Part shown: positions 15,184 through 22,510 of the stretch, in pieces
Position numbering within the stretch: the first letter of the stretch is position 1
How the letters are laid out: each line of letters begins with the position of its first letter
Position numbers and translations under genes: made by a program
Notes under the pieces: model-generated
What the model was told of the DNA's origin: nothing
Databases searched by the model: none
Seen by the model: only the letters and a program-made list of their open reading frames with translations
Assembly: GCA_023415935.1 (NCBI GenBank)
Contig: JAEZIX010000039.1
Location: 1 to 22,883 of the forward strand
Length of the DNA stretch: 22,883 bases
DNA from: Cyanobacteria bacterium OH_CDB_20
Lineage (GTDB): Bacteria; Cyanobacteriota; Vampirovibrionia; Gastranaerophilales; Gastranaerophilaceae
Direction: 5' to 3'

Positions 15184-16992
15184 ATGAAATCGATTTTTAT
15201 ATTCCCCCCTCAGTTAAATCCTGAAGAAGTGTACCTTGCTCTTCCTCTATTAGCGAGCCAGTTGTTATCAAATGGTGTTGATGTTGAGTGTATGGATTTA
15301 AATGTTCAATTTTATGATGAAATTTTTAAGAAAAAATATTTAGAAAATGTATATAAAAATCTTGAAAAGATTAATGAAAATATTGACGAAGAAATTGAAA
15401 TTGCAAGAAAAGGACTATCTAAATCAAATCTCACATTTGATGATTTGACTCACAAAAAAGAACTTGTAAAAAAGCAATTGGAAAATGAAGCGAGAAGAAC
15501 AAATATTTTAAAATACATTGAAACGGCTTCTAAAGTTATCAAAACGCCAGAACTATTCTATGATGAGAAAACCTTATACAAAGCTCAAAAAATTTTAAGG
15601 CAGGCTCTTGATGTAATTCAGCTTCAATATTATCCACTTTATCTTTCTTTTGATATTGAAGAAAATAAAGCCTATAAACTTAATTATAAAGATATAAAGT
15701 CTAGATGTTTTGATGCAAAAAACAATATCTATATTAATTTTTACAAAAACAAAATTGACGAAATAATAAAGAAAAATCCTGATTTTATAGCTATTTCAGT
15801 TCCATTTTCTCATCAAGTATATTCCGCTTTTACTCTTGGAAGGTTGATAAAAGAAGTTTCAGATATCCCGGTTGTAATGGGCGGTAATATTCTTACAAGA
15901 GTCGTAAATAATGTTCTAAAATACCCAGAAATATTTAATTTATACACGGATTATATGTTAATAGGAGATGGGGAAGAATCGATAATAAAGTTTGCAAAAA
16001 ATATTAACGATAAAACTCAATTTCAAAATATTCCCGGGTTAATTTATAAAGATGAAAACTCTAATATAAAATACAATGAACCGGTTCCTGTTTCTGATGT
16101 GAATGACATTTTTGACACAAAATATGAATTAATAGATTTTAGCAAATATTTTGCGCCCGAGCCTATTATTCCTATTCAGTTTTCAAAGGGATGCTATTGG
16201 GGAAAATGCCAGTTTTGTGATTTCTTTTACGGCAAGCCTTTTTATTCGACAAAAACTCCAAAGCAAGCTGCTGATATAATTGAAAAAATTGTAAAAGAAC
16301 AAAATATAAGAGTTTTTGATATAAAAGATGAATCAATAAGCCCGGCTTTTTATGACAAATTTGCTGATGAAATTATAAAAAGAAAACTTGATATACATTA
16401 TTATTCATATTGCAGGTTTGAGAAAAGATTTAATAAAAAATTATTAAAAAAAATGAAAAAATCAGGGCTTTATGGCGTTTTTTGGGGTTTTGAGGCTGCT
16501 TCAGAAAGAGTTATGAACCTTATAAATAAAGGCGTAGATCTTAATGAGCGGGCAAGAATATTAAAAGACTCTTATTCTGCTGGCATAGCAAACAGGGTTG
16601 GTTTTATATTGGGTTTTCCGACAGAGACGTACGAAGAAGCACTTGAAACAATAAAATTTTATAAAAAATACAAAAAATACATTGCAAGCTCTACTATTGA
16701 GCCATTTAGGGTTACTAAACATGCACCAATATTAAAAAGATTAGAGTTTTTTGGTATAACTGAAGTTGTAGATGCAGAAGAGTTTTCAGATTCATATGAA
16801 TATAAGTATTCAGGATTGTCCGATGCTCAAAAAGATGAATTACTTGAACTTTTTTACAAGGAATATCATTCTCAGGTAAAAAATACTTTCGTAAATTATT
16901 TCAATAACTTTTCTTCCAGCTATATAATGAAATATGGCTTAAAATTTTTGAGAAAAAAATATGATAAAGACTTTTTTAAAAGAGCAGACTAA
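15184..16992 (+). CDS. B12-binding-type radical SAM protein, paralog 1 (candidate peptide-modifying enzyme)
   Basis: A 602-aa protein. I prefer ATG 15184: it aligns with the start of its paralog (MKSIFIFPP versus MKTLLVYPP), while ATG 15154 lies only a few nt after a TATAAT hexamer (15144-15149). The N-terminal part is a B12-binding-like Rossmann region (LALPLLASQLLSNGVDVE, DFIAISVPFSHQ, IPVVMGGNILT) interrupted by a long helical insert (about 55-190). The radical SAM core starts with Cys337, Cys342 and Cys345 (GCYWGKCQFCDF), a Cx4Cx2C spacing in place of the usual Cx3Cx2C, and continues with WGFEAASERV and GFPTET. This architecture is shared by B12-dependent methylases and RiPP-maturation radical SAM proteins. 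It overlaps the ATP-grasp gene downstream and lies two genes from the twin small peptides. Substrate is inferred only from context. Confidence 0.85.
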   Translation: MKSIFIFPPQLNPEEVYLALPLLASQLLSNGVDVECMDLNVQFYDEIFKKKYLENVYKNLEKINENIDEEIEIARKGLSKSNLTFDDLTHKKELVKKQLENEARRTNILKYIETASKVIKTPELFYDEKTLYKAQKILRQALDVIQLQYYPLYLSFDIEENKAYKLNYKDIKSRCFDAKNNIYINFYKNKIDEIIKKNPDFIAISVPFSHQVYSAFTLGRLIKEVSDIPVVMGGNILTRVVNNVLKYPEIFNLYTDYMLIGDGEESIIKFAKNINDKTQFQNIPGLIYKDENSNIKYNEPVPVSDVNDIFDTKYELIDFSKYFAPEPIIPIQFSKGCYWGKCQFCDFFYGKPFYSTKTPKQAADIIEKIVKEQNIRVFDIKDESISPAFYDKFADEIIKRKLDIHYYSYCRFEKRFNKKLLKKMKKSGLYGVFWGFEAASERVMNLINKGVDLNERARILKDSYSAGIANRVGFILGFPTETYEEALETIKFYKKYKKYIASSTIEPFRVTKHAPILKRLEFFGITEVVDAEEFSDSYEYKYSGLSDAQKDELLELFYKEYHSQVKNTFVNYFNNFSSSYIMKYGLKFLRKKYDKDFFKRAD

Positions 16993-18256
16993 AAAAATAA
17001 TGAATATTCTTTCAAGAAGAAAAACTTATAATGTCCTTATTTGGGGGAATTCTCTTTTTGAGTATGCAATGGCAAGAGAATTGAGAGAATCTAACAAAAT
17101 TAAAGAATTATATATTGCAAATGCAGAGGAAAATCAAGCAATATCTAAATTTGGGACTCTTTTAAAATACAACAATAATAAAGAACTAATTTCAGAAGCA
17201 AAAAAACATAAAGTTGATATTTTTATTTCAAATTCTGAAGTAAATATTCAAGGAATAATAGATGAATTTAATAGGAATAAAATAAAAACTTTCGGAGTAA
17301 ACCAGAAATGGACAAGTCTTGAGGCGAGCAAAATTGTTGGAAAAAGATTTGCTGAAAAATATAATATCCCTCATCCAAGATACAGAATTGTAAAAACAAT
17401 GGATGATTTTGATGAATATATTGGGGAGTTTTCTTTTCCTGTTGTAATTAAAGCAAACGGATATTCAAAAGGTTCCGGAGTTTTTATTTGCAAAGATATA
17501 GAAGAAGCTAAAAAAAGAGCTAATGACATCCTTGATTTGAAGATAGTAACTACAATGCCAAAATTAATAATTGAAGAACATATAAAAGGTCAAGAATGCA
17601 CCCTTATGGCTGTATGGGATGGCAAGAATCTTTTAAAATTGCCGCCGGTAAAAGATTATAAGCGAATTACCGAAGATGAATTTGATTTAAATACCGGAGG
17701 AATGGCTTCTTATTGCCCTTTAAAACTAACTGTTGAACAAAGTCATCTCGTTGATGATTATTTGGATAAATTAGAAAAAATATTAAAAGCAGAAAAGGCT
17801 GATTTTAAAGGTGTTATTTATTCAGGGATGATTTTTTCGGAGGATAGGTTAAATCTTTTAGAATTTAATATGAGGTTTGGCTCTCCTGAGGCAATTGCTT
17901 TGATGTTAAATATGAAAACCAATCTTTTTGAAATAATCGAATCTGCTGTTAATCAAAAATTAAATACTATTAATATCGAAATGGAAGAAGGTGCAGGCTT
18001 TGTATTGTGTTTTGTATGCCCTGATTATCCTCAAGGACATTCAGAAACAGTCAAACTTGATTTACAGATTTTTGACCAACTCGAGAATAATGGAATATTA
18101 ACATTTATTGATTCCGGAAAAATTGAAGATTCGAAATATTTAAAAAATGGGGATTACATCTTTGCAGCAGGTGTAAACTCAGTAGATCCAATTGCAAACA
18201 TATATTCAGAAGTTGAGAAAATTAAAATTAATTCGACTAAATATAAAAAAATGTAA
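16961..18256 (+). CDS. PurD-like ATP-grasp ligase
   Basis: A 431-aa protein with the full layout of phosphoribosylamine-glycine ligase (PurD): N-terminal Rossmann (VLIWGNSLFEYAMARELRES), ATP-grasp core (FPVVIKANGYSKGSGVF, LIIEEHIKGQECTLMA), the NTGGMASYCP loop at residue 244, and the metal/phosphate segment GVIYSGMIF...LLEFNMRFGSPEA. The nucleotide- and metal-binding parts are kept, but the GGREHA loop that binds phosphoribosylamine in true PurD is replaced by NSLFEYA, so the substrate has probably changed. ATP-grasp ligases make amide or ester bonds through an acyl-phosphate. The ATG at 16961 overlaps the preceding CDS by 32 nt and has GAG about 8 nt upstream; ATG 17000 (418 aa, 7 nt after the previous stop) is an alternative. 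It is followed by the precursor-like peptides. Confidence 0.82.
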   Translation: MIKTFLKEQTKKIMNILSRRKTYNVLIWGNSLFEYAMARELRESNKIKELYIANAEENQAISKFGTLLKYNNNKELISEAKKHKVDIFISNSEVNIQGIIDEFNRNKIKTFGVNQKWTSLEASKIVGKRFAEKYNIPHPRYRIVKTMDDFDEYIGEFSFPVVIKANGYSKGSGVFICKDIEEAKKRANDILDLKIVTTMPKLIIEEHIKGQECTLMAVWDGKNLLKLPPVKDYKRITEDEFDLNTGGMASYCPLKLTVEQSHLVDDYLDKLEKILKAEKADFKGVIYSGMIFSEDRLNLLEFNMRFGSPEAIALMLNMKTNLFEIIESAVNQKLNTINIEMEEGAGFVLCFVCPDYPQGHSETVKLDLQIFDQLENNGILTFIDSGKIEDSKYLKNGDYIFAAGVNSVDPIANIYSEVEKIKINSTKYKKM

Positions 18257-18276
18257 AAGGGAATATATTGTTGGGA

Positions 18277-18306
18277 TTGACATTTGAGTTACTTGGAGCA
18301 TAAAAT
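18277..18306 (+). promoter_or_regulatory. Strong promoter of the twin small-peptide genes
   Basis: A perfect TTGACA (18277-18282), 18-nt spacer and TAAAAT (18301-18306). Expected start is near 18313, just before GAAAAGG (18315-18321) and ATG 18332. It would let the small peptides be made independently of, and at higher level than, the upstream enzymes, as is usual for precursor peptides. Confidence 0.65.
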
Positions 18307-18331
18307 AGGGTAGTGAAAAGGTTTATGAATT

Positions 18332-18499
18332 ATGAATTTCTTTGAAAAATTTTTCCCGTCTGGTAATAATAGCAACGTAACGGCAAATTCTGATAGCCAA
18401 GATTTGTTTCTTGATGAAGATTTGAGCCAAGATGCTGATTTTTACAAAGATATTGAAAATTGGGGCGGAATTAAAATAGCAAAACATAGTCGCTCGTAA
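18332..18499 (+). CDS. Small peptide 1, candidate modified-peptide precursor (55 aa)
   Basis: A 55-aa peptide starting MNFFEKFFPSGNN behind GAAAAGG (10-nt spacing). The Phe-rich N-terminus (FFxKFFxSG) is followed by a variable, Asn/Ser-rich stretch (residues 12-22), then an acidic segment (24-42, eight Asp/Glu) and a basic C-terminus that begins at Trp44 (ENWGGIKIAKHSRS). Residues 23-54 are identical to those of small peptide 2. There are no cysteines, transmembrane segment or signal peptide. Position between two radical SAM/ATP-grasp pairs suggests it is the substrate of those enzymes, with the C-terminal part as the modified core. I do not recognise a described precursor family; a non-precursor role (small regulator or binding partner) is possible. 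Confidence 0.72.
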   Translation: MNFFEKFFPSGNNSNVTANSDSQDLFLDEDLSQDADFYKDIENWGGIKIAKHSRS

Positions 18500-18560
18500 A
18501 TTTTTTAGTCTTTTATTTTATGCACTAATACAATAATATAGTTGAAAAGGTCTGTTAATC

Positions 18561-18728
18561 ATGAGTTTCTTTGGAAAGTTTTTTTCGTCTGGTGAAAACA
18601 ACGATGCAGCATCAAATGTAGATAATCAAGATTTATTTCTTGATGAAGATTTGAGCCAAGATGCTGATTTCTACAAAGATATTGAAAACTGGGGCGGAAT
18701 TAAAATAGCAAAACATAGCCGCTTGTAG
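18561..18728 (+). CDS. Small peptide 2, duplicate of small peptide 1 (55 aa)
   Basis: A 55-aa peptide starting MSFFGKFFSSGEN behind TGAAAAGG (10-nt spacing). Against small peptide 1, residues 1-22 agree at 11 of 22 positions, residues 23-54 are all identical, and the last residue is Leu in place of Ser. Over the 32 identical codons there are four nucleotide differences, all in third positions and silent (Leu25, Phe37, Asn43, Ser53). This shows it is translated and under selection on the protein. It follows the first copy by 61 nt and is probably co-transcribed with it. Its stop codon lies only 4 nt from the stop of the convergent radical SAM gene. Role as for small peptide 1. Confidence 0.75.
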   Translation: MSFFGKFFSSGENNDAASNVDNQDLFLDEDLSQDADFYKDIENWGGIKIAKHSRL

Positions 18729-18732
18729 GCAA

Positions 18733-20532
18733 TTATTTTTTTATTTTAGTTAATAATAACGCTTTCTTTTTGTACTTTGAAATATATAGCATCAAGTAGG
18801 AAGGGAAGTACAATTGGCTTGCTATGGCATTTTTATTTACCGAATTAAAATAATCGCAGTAGTTTTCGTATAGTTTTTGCATTTCTTTTTCAGACATTCC
18901 GCTGGATGTGAAATCTAAGTCCGGAGCGAAATTTTCATTCTCTACTACGCTTTTAAGGTTTAATTCCTTTTTCATTTTAAGGGCGTTAGCATGTTTTGTG
19001 AGTGAAAAACGTGCAAGTTCATATGAATGAATAATATTGATATTGTTTTCACAAAAATCGAGTGTTTCTTCAGCTTCTGGCAGTGTTTCTGTAGGAAAAC
19101 CATACATCAAGGATATATGATTCCATATTCCGGCTTCATCTGAATCTTTAAGTATTCTGGTTCTTTCGCCTAAATCAATACCTTTGTTTATGAGTTTCAT
19201 AATTCTTTTTGAAGCAAATTCGTAACCCCAAAATGCTCTTAAATATCCTGATTTATGTATAAGTTCAAAGAGGTTTTTATCAAAAGCCTTTTCTAACCTT
19301 AAATAAGAGGTATATTTGATTTTAAGTTTTCTTTTAAGAATTTCGTTTGCAAATTCTTCGCAAAATTTTGGAGAAAGGGCTTCGTCTTCAAATTGAAAAT
19401 ATTTAATCTTATATTTTTTTGATAAATGTTCGATAAAATCAGCTGCTTTACTTGCGCTAAGGCAAGAATAATGGGGTTTCCCATAGAAAAAATCACAAAA
19501 TGCACATTTCCCCCAGTAGCAACCTTTTGAAATTTGAATAGATAGTACAATTTCAGGTATAAAATATTTTTTCAAATCATATCCGGTGAAATCAATTGGT
19601 TTTACATCTTTAATGTTTACAATATCGGGTTTATGTGTACAAACTTTGTTATTTTTTAAGTACATAACTCCAGTTACTTCTTCAATTGAAATTTTGCCTT
19701 CAATATGTTTTATGAGAGAAGTCAAAGAGTGTTCTCCGTCTCCAATTGAAATGTAATCACAAAAAGTATTAAAGATATCTTTATTCTCAATTATTGAATC
19801 TTCAATCCTTGTAAGGATATTGCCGCCTAAACACACTTTTTTCCCTTTGGCTTTTAGCATTCTTGCAAGAGTAAAACCTGCCACCATCTGGCTAAGCGTT
19901 GGAATTGAAATGCCAATTACGTCATATTTATCAAAAAATCCTTCTGCTATAAGGTTTTCAAAATATTCTATGAATACATTCGTTTTTTTATCTTCTGTCT
20001 GGTATTTTATATCGCCGTATGTATTTTTAAATAGAGGATTTAAGTAATGACATTTGCTTATTTGAGATGGGGAATATGGCAGAAGAATAACGTCAAATGC
20101 GTCATTTATAATTTTGAATGCTTTGTAAAAAGATTCAGGCTCGTAAAAATATTTTTTCGAGCGCATTACTGAGATGGCATTTTCTATATATTTATAGACA
20201 TTTTCCAGTTTTTTGGGGTGGTTTTTGAAAAAATACTCAATTTTTTCTTTTTTTAAAACAGTAATCTTATCTTCTATTTTTAAATCGCCGAATTCCTTAC
20301 TATCTGAAGATATTTCAGGATACTTTTCTTTTAATTCGTTAAGCATTTGTTCTGATTTTAATATTGATTGTTTAATATAATCTTTGGAAAACGCGTGTAT
20401 TAAAAACTCAAGATTTAAATCAAGACCTTCAGCATCAATTCCCTCTGCTTTTAGTTGCCCAACGAGTAGTGGCACGGACAAAAACGGGGTCGGGTTATAT
20501 ACAAGAGGCGGGTATACAAGTAATGTTTTCAT
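18733..20532 (-). CDS. B12-binding-type radical SAM protein, paralog 2
   Basis: A 599-aa paralog of the protein at 15184-16992 with the same domain order. It has an N-terminal B12-binding-like Rossmann region (SVPLLVGQLKAEGIDAEGLD, YDVIGISIPTLSQ, KVCLGGNILT) split by a helical insert, then a radical SAM core with Cys338, Cys343 and Cys346 (GCYWGKCAFCDFFYG). Further shared blocks are the WGYEFASKRIMKLINKG region, ERTRILKDS, GFPTET and the SLTKHANALK tail. The Cx4Cx2C spacing is the same as in paralog 1. It is encoded on the opposite strand, converging on the twin peptides, and lies 16 nt downstream of the TupA-like ATP-grasp gene. The two paralogs may act on different residues of the peptides or form a pair; the reaction is not known. 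Confidence 0.85.
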   Translation of the reverse strand: MKTLLVYPPLVYNPTPFLSVPLLVGQLKAEGIDAEGLDLNLEFLIHAFSKDYIKQSILKSEQMLNELKEKYPEISSDSKEFGDLKIEDKITVLKKEKIEYFFKNHPKKLENVYKYIENAISVMRSKKYFYEPESFYKAFKIINDAFDVILLPYSPSQISKCHYLNPLFKNTYGDIKYQTEDKKTNVFIEYFENLIAEGFFDKYDVIGISIPTLSQMVAGFTLARMLKAKGKKVCLGGNILTRIEDSIIENKDIFNTFCDYISIGDGEHSLTSLIKHIEGKISIEEVTGVMYLKNNKVCTHKPDIVNIKDVKPIDFTGYDLKKYFIPEIVLSIQISKGCYWGKCAFCDFFYGKPHYSCLSASKAADFIEHLSKKYKIKYFQFEDEALSPKFCEEFANEILKRKLKIKYTSYLRLEKAFDKNLFELIHKSGYLRAFWGYEFASKRIMKLINKGIDLGERTRILKDSDEAGIWNHISLMYGFPTETLPEAEETLDFCENNINIIHSYELARFSLTKHANALKMKKELNLKSVVENENFAPDLDFTSSGMSEKEMQKLYENYCDYFNSVNKNAIASQLYFPSYLMLYISKYKKKALLLTKIKK

Positions 20533-20548
20533 AGATTTTACTTTCTGA

Positions 20549-21457
20549 TTAGTTATTGTTTAGGTTTAACATATTTCCCCAATCGAAATCAACACTGTCG
20601 GGAAGAAATTGCATAAATCCAGAGTGAGGAGTGAATGTTGCTTCCATAAATACAATTTTATTATCGATTTCCGCAAGATCTATTCTTGCATATTTGAAAT
20701 CTTTTGATAACTCTTTTGCTATTTCAAGCATTTTATCAAACAAAACTGGCTGAATGTCTTCATAATACAAATTTTCCTGATAAAAACCTTTTATGCCAAT
20801 ATTTAGTTTTTTCCAAGTTAAGTCATAAAAATTTGAATGTTTATATTCTGATGTTAATAGAGTTTTTTGAACAATTCTTGGTACTCCGTTAAAACAGTGA
20901 AATTGATAATCAGGAATAATTTGCCCTGAATTGGTTGGAAGCTCTTCTTCAGCATATATTTTAGGCACAATATTTTTGTATACCATCTCAAAACCAGAAA
21001 CAAAAGCATAATTTGTTTTGAGCATCTTTTCGTATAATTCATTTGCTTTATCTTTTGCGGAGGATAAGAATATTGATTTATCAGTAATAACTGCTGTGTT
21101 AAAGAATCCGTGATTTGTCTTTAATGCAAATCTTTCCGGTAATGAATTAAAATCTATTTCATCAAAAGAGTCCCAAATTCCATATACTTCTGCTACTTTT
21201 ACTTCATCATTAAATCTTTCGCTTATAATTTTTTTTGCACTAAGTTTATCAACAAGACTTGTCTTTTCTGTGCTATTTTCATTGAGCTTAAGCCATTGGA
21301 TTTTTTCGGTAAATCTTTTAGGATTTTTAAGATTTAAAGAGTTACCCGTGTTTTTTTTATAAATTCTTTTTAATAAAAACGGGTAAAAAATGCTGCTGAC
21401 ATTTTTGCATAGCGAATATTCATAAGGATTACAGATACTTAGTAATGATTTTTTCAT
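20549..21457 (-). CDS. TupA-like ATP-grasp protein
   Basis: A 302-aa protein resembling the TupA-like ATP-grasp family, first described from teichuronopeptide synthesis and common in cell-surface polysaccharide loci. Family features are the N-terminal LNLKNPKRFTEKIQWLKL, the KTSLVDKLSAKKIISERF segment, FALKTNHGFFNTAVITDKS (ATP-grasp lysine), IPDYQFHCFNG, and the C-terminal FKYARIDLAEIDNKIVFMEATFTPHSG with the acidic metal ligands. Such proteins are thought to attach amino acids or similar groups through an acyl-phosphate. It is the first gene of the minus-strand pair with radical SAM paralog 2, and the promoter must lie in the 71-nt gap it shares with the divergent radical SAM gene. Whether its target is the peptide or a glycan is open. 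Confidence 0.75.
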   Translation of the reverse strand: MKKSLLSICNPYEYSLCKNVSSIFYPFLLKRIYKKNTGNSLNLKNPKRFTEKIQWLKLNENSTEKTSLVDKLSAKKIISERFNDEVKVAEVYGIWDSFDEIDFNSLPERFALKTNHGFFNTAVITDKSIFLSSAKDKANELYEKMLKTNYAFVSGFEMVYKNIVPKIYAEEELPTNSGQIIPDYQFHCFNGVPRIVQKTLLTSEYKHSNFYDLTWKKLNIGIKGFYQENLYYEDIQPVLFDKMLEIAKELSKDFKYARIDLAEIDNKIVFMEATFTPHSGFMQFLPDSVDFDWGNMLNLNNN

Positions 21458-21528
21458 TGATATATTATTCTAGCCGTATTTAATATACTATAATAGTAAT
21501 ACAAGCACGTAGTAAAGAAAATATGTAA

Positions 21529-22458
21529 ATGATGACAAATGATACACAAATTCAAAAAGATAAAGAGCTGTTGATAAATCATTATGTAGAAGAAGACAAA
21601 GAAAAATACAGAATGCAGATAAAACGTGGTACGAAAAGGCTTAAACTAAACCACTTTTACATAAAACTTACTCAGCATTGTAATTTAAATTGCAAATGTT
21701 GTGACGAATTTTCGCCTCTTGCAGAAGAAGAGTATATTGATGAAAAAATACTCGAAAATGATTTTAAAAGACTGGCAGAGCTTACAAATTCAGATGTCGA
21801 CATCATTATATTATCAGGCGGGGAAACTCTTCTTTATAAAAATATTGCATCAGTTGTCGGAATATTGAAAAAATATTTTCCCAATACAAAAATTGAACTT
21901 TTTACAAACGGAACCTTGCTTCAAAATGCTAGCGAAGATTTCTGGAAAATGTGTAACCAGAATAAAATCGCGCTTTTAGTTACGGTGTATCCGATAGATG
22001 TAGATTATGATAGGATATTCAAAACGGCAATTAAGCATAGGGTGGTGTGTTTGACTCAGGACAATATTGATGATAGTGAAGTGAAAACGACTTGGCACTT
22101 GCCGATGGATTTAGAAGGCAAGCAAAATCCTGTTTCCAGCTTTTTAAATTGTATGCACGCTAATCACTGTTTTTATTTGAATGAAGGCAAGCTTTTCCCT
22201 TGTTCTATTGCCGGTAATGTCAGACATTTCAATAAATACTTTAATAAAAACCTGGAAGTATCACAGGGTGACTACATTGATATACACAAAGTTAAAAGTT
22301 TAGATGAAATTCTTGCTTTTCTATCCAATCCTGTACCTTTTTGCAGATATTGTGATGTTGCAAATCGTACTATAAGTAACAAATGGAATCTTAGTGATAG
22401 AGACATTTCTGAGTGGACATTGTTGCCTTCTAAAAATTCAAATTGTACAAAACACTAA
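21529..22458 (+). CDS. Radical SAM protein with C-terminal auxiliary-cluster-like cysteines
   Basis: A 309-aa protein with a canonical Cx3Cx2C cluster site, Cys51/Cys55/Cys58 (CNLNCKCCDEFSPLAEEEY), the SGGE motif (IIILSGGETLLY) that binds SAM, and TNGTLL. After the partial barrel come further cysteines (FLNCMHANHCFY, KLFPCSIAG, PFCRYCDV), as in SPASM/Twitch-type proteins that hold extra Fe-S clusters. The CNLNCK-C-C-x-FSPLAE form is common in radical SAM proteins linked to surface-sugar loci, but peptide-modifying members also carry such C-termini. It has no B12-binding region, unlike the two larger neighbours. A TATAAT (21489-21494) lies 35 nt before the start. It is divergent from the TupA-like gene, so it may share regulation with it. 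Confidence 0.82.
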   Translation: MMTNDTQIQKDKELLINHYVEEDKEKYRMQIKRGTKRLKLNHFYIKLTQHCNLNCKCCDEFSPLAEEEYIDEKILENDFKRLAELTNSDVDIIILSGGETLLYKNIASVVGILKKYFPNTKIELFTNGTLLQNASEDFWKMCNQNKIALLVTVYPIDVDYDRIFKTAIKHRVVCLTQDNIDDSEVKTTWHLPMDLEGKQNPVSSFLNCMHANHCFYLNEGKLFPCSIAGNVRHFNKYFNKNLEVSQGDYIDIHKVKSLDEILAFLSNPVPFCRYCDVANRTISNKWNLSDRDISEWTLLPSKNSNCTKH

Positions 22459-22472
22459 TATTTGCCTATAAT
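22443..22472 (+). promoter_or_regulatory. Possible promoter of the last gene
   Basis: TTGTAC (22443-22448), an 18-nt spacer and TATAAT (22467-22472), with the -35 overlapping the end of the radical SAM gene. The -10 is perfect, the -35 only partial; it would give a ~33-nt leader to ATG 22511. Confidence 0.4.
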
Positions 22473-22510
22473 TGAATTGTTAAAGTAGGTAATTCAAGAG
22501 TTTAAAAAAA

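Larger units (their letters stand above)
18332..18728 (+). repeat. Tandem gene duplication, 229-bp period
   Basis: The two 168-bp small-peptide genes start 229 bp apart and form a direct repeat that also includes the ribosome-binding region (TAG-T-GAAAAGGT before both starts). The 3' 96 bp of coding repeat match at 92 positions, while the middle has diverged. This indicates an older duplication with the C-terminal coding part held constant. Confidence 0.85.

Noticed and set aside
16961..18256. Ordinary purine-synthesis PurD
   Set aside because: The phosphoribosylamine-binding GGREHA element is missing and there are no purine genes nearby, so I call it PurD-like only.
18332..18499. Canonical double-glycine (C39 peptidase) leader in the small peptides
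   Set aside because: A Gly-Gly is present after Trp44, but the hydrophobic residues expected at -4, -7 and -12 are Asn, Asp and Ala, and no C39 peptidase/ABC exporter is in the window.
18332..18728. Lanthipeptide, thiopeptide or ranthipeptide precursor
   Set aside because: The peptides contain no cysteine, and there are no LanB/LanM or YcaO genes.
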